Origin: Pteria penguin
Lineage: Eukaryota > Mollusca > Bivalvia > Pterioida > Pteriidae
Assembly: GCA_035048485.1 (NCBI GenBank)
Contig: CM068588.1
Coordinates: 2,480,001-2,544,000, forward strand
Reading direction: 5' to 3'
Length of the DNA: 64,000 nucleotides
Shown here: positions 1-10,600 of the stretch, piece after piece
Layout: every line of letters begins with the position of its first letter
Position numbering within the stretch: the first letter of the stretch is position 1
Notes under the pieces: generated by a model
Database searches by the model: none
What the model was told of the DNA's origin: nothing
The model's input: the letters and a program-made list of their open reading frames with translations, nothing else
Made by a program: the position numbers and the translations under genes

Positions 1-224
1 GAAAAGCACGCAATTTGCGCGGGTTGGAAGTATTGAAAAGTACTGTTTCGTTAATGTCTTCATTATAAACGATTTAAAAATTGCAGTATAAACACATAAA
101 CATGAATCGAGTGTATGCATTATGCACCATGCATTATAGAAACATGTTTAGCAATATTACTGTACGACTCGTATCGGGGTAGACATGGTTACGCGCAGGA
201 GGTAATCTCTTAAACATACTGACA

Positions 225-300
225 CACTCCGGGAACGAACTCGGATCGTGTACACCGCAAAGCAAGCGCTTCACCACTCTACTAAACCTGCCTTTTTGCA
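225..300 (-). repeat. tRNA-like SINE head remnant
   Basis: Read on the minus strand this stretch has an A-box-like segment (TAGAGTGGTGAAGCGC) followed about 35 nt later by a B-box-like GAGTTCGTTCCC. No cloverleaf acceptor stem closes, so it is a tRNA-derived SINE fragment rather than a tRNA gene. The rest of 1-980 shows no coding signal beyond this and a similar fragment at 470-545. Confidence 0.4.
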
Positions 301-469
301 TGAGTTATGCTGAATCGTTTTGAAGCTGTGGTACAATAATGTATTATTCTGAATTCAAATGAAACGACTTTTAATGATATATACTCTAAAATAAAAGATT
401 GGACCGTTAATTGATGTTTAATGTCGCTTCCAACATTTCAAATCATATCGCTACTCTTAAAAATAGTAT

Positions 470-545
470 TGAATTCTGGGAATCGAACCAGATACGGCTG
501 CTTATCGAGCCAAGCGCTTAACCGTTACACCCAATTGGCGTAGAC
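470..545 (-). repeat. tRNA-like SINE head remnant
   Basis: On the minus strand there is an A-box-like GTGTAACGGTTAAGCGC and a perfect B-box core GGTTCGATTCC with normal spacing. The 5' and 3' ends do not pair as an acceptor stem. It is best read as the RNA polymerase III promoter head of a truncated SINE. Confidence 0.5.
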
Positions 546-979
546 AGTCAATATAGATATGCAGGACTAGTGTTTTATTGCAACTTCTTATTAAAAATGT
601 TCCTATATAATATAATTTATAACGAAGAGGTATCGAAGGGTTTACCACATTTCGAAGTCCATGGAATAAAATGAGAGTATTGTGAATCTAATGCTTAAGT
701 AAACAATTTTAATAATTGAATGCAATATACCTGAAACAGGAGAATACGATCTACCAGATGTTATTTAAAGGTTGGAAAGTTCATTAATTTACAAAATTAT
801 TTACGCTGTACATGTGTGTATCGAGATCTTTGCAGTTCTCGGAAATTCAAAATTAAAAGATCATGCATGTGCAAACAATATAATTCTGGATACGGAATCG
901 CTTTGCATAATTTCTGTATCTTCCAAATGATGTAAACATTATGATGACCATGTGTTGTCCTCTCTGATTATAAAGAATC

Positions 980-1205
980 TTCGATTGTCAAACTTTGTGA
1001 GCGATCGGAACACGTCTAGGAGTAGTATTCAGATTGTCGATTGTCAAACGTTGTGAGCGATCGGAACATCTCTAGGACTAGTATTCAGATTGTCGATTGT
1101 CAGACGTTGTGAGCGATCGGAACACCTCTAGCAGTAGTATTCAGATTGTTAATTGTAAGACGTCGGGAGCGAGATGAACACCTCTTGGAGTAGTATTCAG
1201 ATTGT
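980..1205. repeat. 56-bp tandem repeat, about 4 copies
   Basis: Four imperfect copies of a unit containing GTGAGCGATCGGAACAC and TAGTATTCAGATTGTCG follow one another. The last copy is the most diverged. No ORF runs through the block. Confidence 0.8.
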
Positions 1206-1304
1206 CGTCATCCCTTGTTGTTAGTGTCACAGACTCATTACATCATGTTTCACCAAATATTACTTTGTATACCAGTTTGTACTTTCGTATGTGCAATAAG
1301 AACC

Positions 1305-1410
1305 GCTGTGACGGGTGATGCATGCAAACAGGAGACGCTTACTCTCCCCTGGCACCTGGTCTCACCTCGGAATTTTTCAGTATATCGGGGTTCACAACAG
1401 TTCCTTTTTG
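1305..1410 (+). repeat. Dispersed core motif, plus orientation
   Basis: This is a single copy of a roughly 60-90 bp conserved dispersed sequence. Its landmarks are GTGACGGGTGATGCA, CAGGAGACGCTTACTC, GGCACCTGGTCTCACCTC and a trailing GGGGTTCACA. The same landmarks recur at 1840-1925, 10735-10825 and 37315-37395. They also form the unit of the 28.7-30.2 kb satellite. The short ORF that crosses it (1215-1451) is not considered a gene. Confidence 0.7.
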
Positions 1411-1839
1411 AAACTTACACGATTTCGTATCTGTCCTTGGAGAATGATTAACAGTTTGGTACTTCTTCGATATTGATTCAATACAGGAACAATAGAGGTA
1501 AGATATAGTATGAAATATAATACAGTGCTTAACATTGATGAGTTGATAGATAATGTGGCTTTAAAATACAGTACATCAATGTGTTAAGTAAAAAGTGAAC
1601 AGTTGATTTTCATACTTTAGGCATCTGGCCTTTATCAAAGGAAATAAGCGGTGTCAAATTATAAGCTAATTGAAATTAATTCTAACATTACAAATTATTG
1701 GAGTAAATCACAGTCTTAGCAATGTAAAGATGATGGATAAATCCAAACCACAAGTCCAAAAATCATGAAACCATAGGACATACAAAATCAGTGAAAATGA
1801 AAAACAAATGGAAAATAACAAAATATGTCTACTTGAAGA

Positions 1840-1925
1840 GCATATGTGAACCCCTGTGATGGAGTGAGATCAGGTGCCCGGGGAGAGTGAGCATCTCCTG
1901 CTTGCTAGCAACACCCGTCACATAT
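1840..1925 (-). repeat. Dispersed core motif, minus orientation
   Basis: The reverse complement shows the same ordered landmarks as the copy at 1305-1410: GTGACGGGTGTTGC, AGGAGATGCTCACTC, GGGCACCTGATCTCACTCC and GGGGTTCACATATG. The two copies lie about 450 bp apart in inverted orientation. Confidence 0.7.
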
Positions 1926-2039
1926 ACCCCGTAGAAAGAGTCAAATCGTGTGAATTCCATATGTATATATATATGGAGAAGTCGAAGTAGGTAACCTTCT
2001 AGTATAGAAGGTGTCAAATCTGTGTAAAGTGATCTGAAT

Positions 2040-3490
2040 CGGTCTCAGTCCAGAATATCACTTAAAAGTCTGGATAACGAGATATCATATGGAGTAATAA
2101 GAGTCTCGTAACGACCGTAGAACTTCCTCAGTGACGTTGCTAGTCTAGCATATATATAACCCTGGTTGAGCAGCTTAACTGAAAGTCGCCTAGCCCTCAG
2201 AACAAAGTCATTGTAATTTGAACATGCTCTGGAATAACGTATTAACTGAGATATGAATACGCCGTATGCGGGCGATGATGGAATGTTGCTACTTATGAAG
2301 GGAAAGTTTGTGATAGCGAAATTGAAATCGTCACGTTTGTCATAGAGTGAGGTGTTCAATTGACCATTAATGTCGAAAGACAACATAATATCTAAATACG
2401 AAGTAGAATTACTATTTTCTGTGGTTTCTTTGACCTCCAGTTCACTTGGATAGATGATGCTAAGGTAATCCGCGAATGAAGGATTATTAATTGAAAGCAA
2501 GTCATCTATATATCTGTAAGTAAAATTGAAGCCAAGAGCCAATTGTTTTTTTCCTTGCGAAAGCAAAGACTGAATGAACTCAGCTTCGTATGAGTAAAGG
2601 AATATGTCAGCCAGAAGCGGAGCACAGTTAGTGCCCATTGGAATGCCGACAATTTGTTGAAAAACCTTACCTCCAAACACCACAAAAATGTTATCGATCA
2701 GAAAGTTCAACATCTGGATGACAGCTGTTTCAGTGTATTTATTTTTGGAATCAGAATTTTCCCTAACAAAGTAAGTTTTATCGTGGCCTATTACTATATA
2801 TGTGACTTTGCGGCTTCCGTTTTTACTAGTAAATGCATTTGAATAATTTCCGCTAATCTGTCTTTTAATTTCTGATGAGGGATCGTTGTGTAAAGAGTCG
2901 AAAAGTCAAAAGACTTGATGGAGTGAATTTTAGTAAAACTTTTTGATTTTAGATGTTGTAACAACTCTTTTGAATTTTTAAGGATCCACATTTGATTAAT
3001 TCCACTTCTGGAATATACTGTTTCGCAATATCTATGAAGGCCAGATTTAACCGAAAAGTTCGTGAGAGTATAAGTAGGATTTCCTGGAGCTGAATTTAAT
3101 CCTAATTCTTTCACTAGGCTGTCAAAGTAATATTTCTTACAAGTAAATGTATAATTATTAGATGCTTTATCTGCTGGTGTAATGATATAATGTTCTTGGA
3201 GGAAGGTAAGTTCTCTGACAACATCAGGATCTTTAAAAATAGATTCGAATCTGGTGTTTACAGAACCTTGTAATTTTTAAATTTTTGATCTCAGCAGTAC
3301 TGCAATAGATTTTATCCATTCCGAAAGAGTGTCGACTTGTACTACCTCTCTTTTCGCCCATCGTGTGGCATATTCCTCGCAGCAGTTCATAATATTCTCA
3401 AAATTTGGGCTCCATGTGAATGATCTGGGTTCTCTGTATTTTGGACCTTTAAGTAAAATTCTCTTAATTTAGTGTTTTAACAATATCGGA
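2040..3490 (-). pseudogene. Penelope-like reverse transcriptase, decayed copy
   Basis: Two frames on the minus strand together give a recognisable reverse transcriptase. The upstream part (about 3280-2800) has PADKASNN, then FDFSTLYTTIPH, the motif A region. The downstream part (about 2800-2045) has GIPMGTNCAPLLADIFLYSYE (motif B region), the catalytic YRYIDDLL (motif C), LYDKRDDFNF and a C-terminal SLRKFYGRYETL. The frame changes near 2800. An in-frame TAA stands near 3280, upstream of which fragments such as KYREPRSFTWSPNF are still readable to about 3480. Between the NPTY block and GLHRYCETVYSRSG the protein looks shortened compared with relatives as I remember them, which would remove the RT finger motifs. 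Assignment to Penelope-like elements is from memory of this YIDD family. No GIY-YIG endonuclease, LTR or terminal repeat was seen. The copy cannot encode a working enzyme. Confidence 0.85.
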
Positions 3491-4020
3491 ATCACCAGTA
3501 ATGACATGGCCAAAAGGAGAATATACGAAATTAGATGAGGAACATGCAAACGGTTGAGGATGTTAAGGTATGAAGACATTGTGGGAAACGACTCCCACGC
3601 AATAGACAGTAAAATTATAACAGTAAAGCGAGAAAATGGTGTGCACCTTAAGAAAAGTGTGGGAATTTCTTTTTCATCAGAGATTCTGCAATCAGTAAAA
3701 AAGGTACGAGACTCTCGACGAACTAATCCTCAAGTTGGTGTGGACTAATTATTAATTTTTGTTTATTTAAATTTCTTTTCTATTGAAAATATTACAAACA
3801 TACATATGAATAAACTTGCCTTATGACAGTCAGTGTATAATATCAGGGAATGTATTTCTTAAGCAGTGAAGATGCACAACAAATAAAATTTTAAACATCA
3901 GTATTCTATACGTCTTATACAGTTAATATATAGTTCAGGGCATTCTAAAGGAAAACTATATGTCTAGCTAGCTGATACATCATTACAATTCTGTAAACAT
4001 CCATAGACTGTCGGAGATCT
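3490..4020. other. No gene recognised
   Basis: AT-rich sequence between the reverse transcriptase remnant and the 108-bp tandem block. The start of this stretch may still be degraded N-terminal coding sequence of the retroelement, since fragments resembling SPFGHVITGD can be read on the minus strand near 3500-3540. The short ORF at 3554-3748 on the plus strand is not convincing. Confidence 0.4.
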
Positions 4021-4275
4021 GAGACAAGACCAGATGTCCTGGAGGATTAAGCATCTCCTAGTTGATTAGCCAAAATCGCCATGTGAGATATTACCCGGGA
4101 AATGTTAGCATTTTCTGTCAGCGGCGCGAGCAGATGTCCTGGAGAAGTAAGCGTCTCCTAGTAGATTAGCCTAACTCGCCATGTGAGGTATTGCCCGGAA
4201 GGTGTTAGCATTTTCTCTGAGGCGAGAGCAAATGTCCAGGAGGAGTTAGCGCCTCCTGTTTGAATAGCCAGACTC
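4020..4275 (-). repeat. 108-bp tandem repeat containing the dispersed core motif
   Basis: Three copies of a unit with CAGATGTCCTGGAG, AAGCRTCTCCTAGT and CGCCATGTGAGRTATT follow one another. The segment CCTGGAGRAKTAAGCRTCTCC is the reverse complement of the GGAGACGCTTACTCC core found in the dispersed motif, so this block is a locally amplified, longer version of it. Confidence 0.7.
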
Positions 4276-4279
4276 GTCA

Positions 4280-5100
4280 TGAAATCCTCGTGTATTCACA
4301 ATCTTAATACATAAAATGATGTAGACCAGCATTGTTATAAATGTTAAACAAAAACATGGGAGTCAATTTTCTGAAATAGTATGAAATGTGGAGTTTATTA
4401 TGAATCATAAGAAAATTATATGAAAAATCATCATAATTCTGAGACAGTTCTATAGTGTAAAAGATATAAAGTCAGCGACAAAATATTAATAAAAATAGTT
4501 AATTGATTATTTTACTTCACTCCATGACAAATTTCTGGGATATAATGAAAGCATTGCCCGGTAGAAATTTTGCAAAGGTGTAAAGAATCGATTCTAATGC
4601 ATTTGCAGCTCAACTGATGTGGTAAACTGGTTTCCGGGCCTACTTTCCCACTCACCACAAAGGCAGTGCAATAAAAAAAACCCCACACATATTAAAATAT
4701 ATTGACAATTTTTTCTAAAGCTTAAAATGCTCAAAACTTTTAATAATGAACACAAAATCTTAAAAATCAAAATTGAAAAAAAAAAATGAAATCGACACAA
4801 AGACATCCGAATGCATGTCACTGTGTAAAGCTGCCGTCATTTAAAACACAGGTCCTGACATACACATTGTAATTATACTGATTCACAACACTTATTCAAC
4901 ATTATGGACATCTGAAGTAGCATGGAGTTCATTATTCCCTTTCTGCCAGGGTGTTTCCATCTACGTTTCATAGCGCTTATTGATGTAGTACCATACCCGG
5001 TTCTGTGGTTCTGTGATATCTTATCCCTGTAAAAACACTTAAATAGCATTATTTCATTCTCATAAAACACTTAAATAGCATTATTTCATTCCAACCAAAA
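4280..5100. other. No gene recognised
   Basis: AT-rich sequence with short, low-complexity ORFs on the minus strand (4594-4821 and 4873-5070) that show no family resemblance. A 39-nt segment (CACTTAAATAGCATTATTTCATT) is tandemly duplicated at about 5035-5090. Confidence 0.4.
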
Positions 5101-5114
5101 ACACTCTATAATGT

Positions 5115-5637
5115 TTAAAGTTGTATACCCTACAATTCGGTATAATTTAAAAAATTAGGGCATGTAAAACAAAAATTGTATTTTTGTCGTATCGCTGAAG
5201 TTATTAACTTTACGTTAATAACATTTTTGTTGCTTCAAACCCCCCGGAGATATCAAAATAAAAAGAAAATACCTGATTTCGCGCATGCGCAGTTTAATCA
5301 AAAAGACATACGATGAAAGGAGACTCCAAAAGAAAGCAATTTCAGTAAGAACTAACTTTAGCAGGTTTGAATGCAGATTTTAAAAAGTTACTCGTCTAGT
5401 TTATTTACCTCGCCCTCCATGATGCAGCTTCCAAATAAGATCACGTGATAACTTGATTGTTAACATTCTGTTTACAAACATCGCGTTTTAGACAGCCGTA
5501 TCTCACTTAATACGACGAATTTGATCACAACATTTGCAAGGGCATTTTTTGAATATGTTTTAGGCTTATACATATAATCCAAACAATTCAGAATAAATTT
5601 ACCTATAATATGCGAACATAGGGTATACAGCTTTAAG
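5115..5637. mobile_element. Inverted-repeat element (MITE-like), about 520 bp
   Basis: The left end reads TTTAAAGTTGTATACCCTA and the right end, reverse complemented, reads CTTAAAGCTGTATACCCTA; similarity continues inward as CAATTCGGTAT against TGTTCGCATAT. There is no coding capacity inside. The structure suggests a non-autonomous DNA transposon. The target-site duplication is not clear. Confidence 0.55.
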
Positions 5638-5750
5638 AATCAAAGCACCACTACCTCCAAAAACGTATACATAATATTGATATATAGTGTTTGTAGATTA
5701 TTCTAAAACTAAGGGGAGTACCTCCTTCATACGCAGTTTTATCCTTAGAT

Positions 5751-7232
5751 TGGTATTATGGCGATTATTATTGGGTCAGTTTGGCGATTACTATTGGGTC
5801 AATTTGGCGATTACTACTGGGTCAGTTTGGCGATTACTATTGGGTCAGTTTGGCGATTACTATTGGGTCAATTTGGCGATTACTACTGGGTCTGTTTGGC
5901 GATTACTATTGGGTCAGTTTGGCGATTACTACTTGGTCAGTTTGGCGATTACTACTGGGTCAGTTTGGCGATTACTATTGGGTCAGTTTGGCGATTACTA
6001 TTGGGTCAATTTGGCGATTACTACTGGGTCTGTTTGGCGATTACTATTGGGTCAGTTTGGCGATTATTATTGGGTCTGTTTGGCGATTACTATTGGGTCA
6101 GTTTGGCGATTACTACTTGGTCAGTTTGGCGATTACTATTGGGTCAGTTTGGCGATTACTATTGGGTCAATTTGGCGATTACTACTGGGTCTGTTTGGCG
6201 ATTACTATTGGGTCAGTTTGGCGATTACTATTGGGTCAGTTTGGCGATTACTATTGGATCAGTTTGGCTATTACTATTGGGTCAGTTTGGCGATTACTAT
6301 TGGGTCAGTTTGGCGATTACTATTGGGTCAGTTTGGCGATTACTATTGGGTCAGTTTGGCGATTACTACTGGGTCAGTTTGGCGATTACTATTGGGTCAG
6401 TTTGGCGATTACTATTGGGTCAGTTTGGCGATTACTATTGGGTCAATTTGGCGATTACTATTGGGTCAGTTTGGCGATTACTACTGGGTCAGGTTGGCGA
6501 TTACTATTGGGTCAGTTTGGCGATTACTATTGGGTCAGGTTGGCGATTACTATTGGGTCAGTTTGGCGATTACTATTGGATCAGTTTGGCTATTACTATT
6601 GGGTCAGTTTGGCGATTACTATTGGGTCTGTTTGGCGATTACTATTGGGTCAGTTTGGCGATTACTACTGGGTCAGTTTGGCGATTACTACTGGGTCAGT
6701 TTGGCGATTACTATTGGGTCAGTTTGGCGATTACTATTGGGTCAATTTGGCGATTACTACTGGGTTTGTTTGGCGATTACTATTGGGTCAGTTTGGCGAT
6801 TATTATTGGGTCTGTTTGGCGATTACTATTGGGTCAGTTTGGCGAGTACTACTTGGTCAGTTTGGCGATTACTATTGGGTCAGTTTGGCGATTACTATTG
6901 GGTCAATTTGGCGATTACTACTGGGTCAGTTTGGCGATTACTACTGGGTCAGTTTGGCGATTACTATTGGGTCAGTTTGGCGATTACTATTGGGTCAGTT
7001 TGGCGATTACTATTGGGTCAATTTGGCGATTACTATTGGGTCAGTTTGGCGATTACTGTTGGGTCAGTTTGGCGATTACTATTGGGTCAGTTTGGCGATT
7101 ACTACTGGGTCAATTTGGCGATTACTATTCGGTCAGTTTGGCGATTACTACTGGGTCAATTTGGCGATTACCATTGTATTGGGTCAGTTTGGCGATTACT
7201 ATTGGATCAGTTTGGCGATTACTATTAGGTTA
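5751..7232 (+). repeat. 23-bp minisatellite, about 64 copies
   Basis: The unit GGGTCAGTTTGGCGATTACTATT is repeated head to tail for about 1.48 kb. The main variants are CAATTTGG, TCTGTTTGG and ACTACTGG. Because 23 is not a multiple of 3 and no frame of the unit has a stop, all three plus-strand frames stay open for 485-513 codons and spell the same cyclic peptide (WRLLLGQFGDYYWVSLAIT) in three registers. That is a property of the repeat, and no protein is claimed. Variant units recur in blocks, which suggests higher-order duplication. Confidence 0.95.
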
Positions 7233-7682
7233 GTTTAGAAATTAGTGTGCTCTTCAAATATCTTTACATTGGACCTCCAGCTTCGACATTTAGCATTACT
7301 TAAGAGACTTAAGTAGTCGAATGCGCATATGGTGCACTGAATTTATATATGTATATACCTCCTCTTATCTATCAGAATGATTTATTTGCTCAGATGCTAG
7401 ACTCAAAATTGGCAGATTTTTTGTGTTTGTCTTTCTAGAGGACTTTTTCAAAGATAAGGTAACATAAAACAATTCTTTGATATTTATGATATCAGATACA
7501 TACCAAAATGGGACATAACTCTGTATTATGAACATCAGAAATTTTGAAATTTCAAGAGAATCGATATGATAACGAAGACCAAAACACTTCATGCAGACAT
7601 AGAAGGTAAGTCATCTAAGTATCATAGTACTTTAGGTATTTACCATGCCAGATGTTTTTGTAACACGCGACTCCCTAGAGTG

Positions 7683-10600
7683 CTACTGACCTCTGAAGCT
7701 GAAATTAGTATATCTGACGATGTAAATCAGCACGGACACTATCCCCACGATGACCAGTATTGGTATGACAATGGCAACAACTATAGCAGCTGTCGGAGGA
7801 GAAGAGCCCACATTGGAGGGAACTGTAAATAAGTCAATAGTGTAAAAGTGAAAGTAGATAATGTAATGTCACCGTAACTCTAAAAATTTATCACTGTAGA
7901 CATTTAGGGATTCGTGGAAACGAGTGGTGAGGTCATATTACGGAAAGAGTATGTGTTTCCTATTCGTCAGTTACACTTGACATTAATGCTAAGATGACAC
8001 TGCTTACTGGCGGTGGACGTATCTAACGTTATACAAAAAAGTGTCTCGGTCACACAATATCAAAACAACATAATAATACTTTCTGCTGTTCTACTGTATA
8101 CGAACAATATCAATAATCTCACTGCCTCATTCATACCTTGCGAACCATTATGGTGCTGACTTCAAAAGACTTAAGCAACATTTAAATACCTGTATGTTTC
8201 ATTATTGAGCATTCGGGCATGTTGAGAATAATTACCTCTTATCAGTGATCCGGTAACTAAAATAATTGGAAAACAGGTGAAATTGTTCATAACTGGTCCA
8301 CCAGCAGTGACACCCATCAAGTTGCACAAAAGTAACGAGTCTTCAAAATTTGAAATGAAGGCTAATCAAGCAACAAGACTGTCATTTGCACAACATATGG
8401 GATATGAAAAAGAGATTTTAATATAAACTCTACAGATCTTTTACCTTTATTTTTCACGCAAGTGAAATTAAATTCCAAATATTTGTATGTGCCATAACAA
8501 GGATCCTTTCCGAAAAGTTTTCCATCAACTGTTACGGTGCAAGTTTGTTTCCTGTTACAAAGCGTCTGCATGACACTGAGTGAAATTGGCGCTCTACACT
8601 CTGTGTCATTGTGAAGTCGTTCAATATCAAATGGATGACGACATACGGACTTTGACGTCCTACCATAGTTGGCAGACAACATGGAAATCAGAAAATTTCG
8701 CTCACACCCGATCAAATGTGTCTTCATTTCACAAATAACACCTTCACCTGAAAAATAAATAGAAAAACCATCACACAAATATTGCATATAAGTTGATTCA
8801 AAAATACTTCTACTAAGAATTTGAAATCAATTTGAAACCCTAATACTATACTTTAGAAGCTTTCTAAGTTCTATATTGCCATATTAACTCAATCCATAAG
8901 CATTTCTGTCTAGATTACACATACGTCAGATCTTCTCTAGAGTCTGATGGCGATATCAGCCCGATATATCAGACCTCGTGGGATTATATTGCGAAATTAA
9001 ACCGACACATTTTATCCTCTGTGGGGTCTATATGACATATTTACCGCATACAGTAGATCTTCTCTGGGGTCCATATCGCCATATTAATCCGATACATTAG
9101 AACTTTTCTACTAATTGTGGTTAACTTCTTTAGGGTTTATATCGCGATTTTAACCCAATACCTTCTCTTGGGTCTATATCGAAATATTAACCCGATACAT
9201 TACATCTTCCCTGGGGTCTATATTGGCATATTAAATCGATATATTACATCTTCTGCGGGATCTATATCGGAATAATAACCTGATATATTAGACCTTCTCT
9301 TTGGTCTATATTGCAATAGTAACCCGACACATTATATCTTCTTTGTGTCTATATCGCGATTTTTGACCCAAAAAATTAAAACTTCTGTAGACTGTATATG
9401 GCAATATTCATCCGAAACGAATGCTTAAAATGTCGCAATAATATAATAACTTGATACATAAAATATGTTCCCTATATCGGATTTTAACCCGATATTCTAG
9501 AACTTCTCTAGGTTCTATATCGCAATATTAACTTGATACATTAAAATGTCTTTTAGCTCTATATTGTGATATTAATCGATACATTAGAACATTTCTATCC
9601 TCTTTATTGCGATATTAAATTGATTTCAGAGAAATGTTAGGGGTTAGCCTTTTCTCGATGTTCTTTAAAGCGATATAACTAGATACATCAGAACTTTTCT
9701 ATATCGCCATCTGATACCTTATAACGTCTTTAGATTCTATATCGGGATGCTGTAGAAATCTTCAAAGTTCGATATTCCGATATAAACCGGTGATATAGAA
9801 TGTCTGTAGGTTATATTTTCCGATTTTAATTTGATACTTTTAACATACACGATAATAACCGATACTACAGAACTTTTGTGATCTCTATTTCTTGATATTT
9901 AGAGAATATCCCAACATTTGAAAGCAAATAGACCCGATAAAGCGTTTTATGAACACTATAATATTTTACGTGTTTGGCAGTGTATTTCTCTGCTTTTGTT
10001 GTCATAGAAACGGGCCAAACATCCTCCGCAGTATTCTGGGATACATACTGCTTCCTTTGAAGACTCACAAAATGTTACTGTCCCGTTCACTTCACACGGA
10101 TTTGTACAGTTTGTGAAAAAATGTTGTCCATGGCTACATTTCTCTGAAATATAAAATACTGGTTGTATGTCATTTCTAAAAATTTCATTGATGTCTAAAC
10201 AATGTACCACACTTGTTTTCAGCATAAGATAATAAACGATGTGTATATAGGTTTGAGAAGTTTAGAAAGCGTAGTGCCATTAAAATGAATTTGAAAATTA
10301 CACTTCTGCATTTTCATGCAACAATAAAAATGAACATTATTCTACTCTGCGTTTGATCATTTTAAGTATTTCCATATAAAATGTTTGATGATCTTTTTGT
10401 AAACGTATATTCTTTCCATTTTCAGACAGGCTATTTATTTTCCAGTACATTTTATATATATGAATTGTGTTCGCAACAAATGATAATGTAATGATACGTT
10501 TTTGTTTGTCGTTATCCTTAGGGCATAGAACAAGCACAATATGGTTCTATTTGAAAGAAAAAAGAAAAGACCAAATTAAGGGGAATAACTCATATATGTC

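Noticed and set aside
5687..7238. Three overlapping 485-513 codon plus-strand ORFs rich in Trp, Leu and Tyr
   Set aside because: They are the three frames of a 23-bp minisatellite with no stop in its unit; period not divisible by 3 and no start context or domain.
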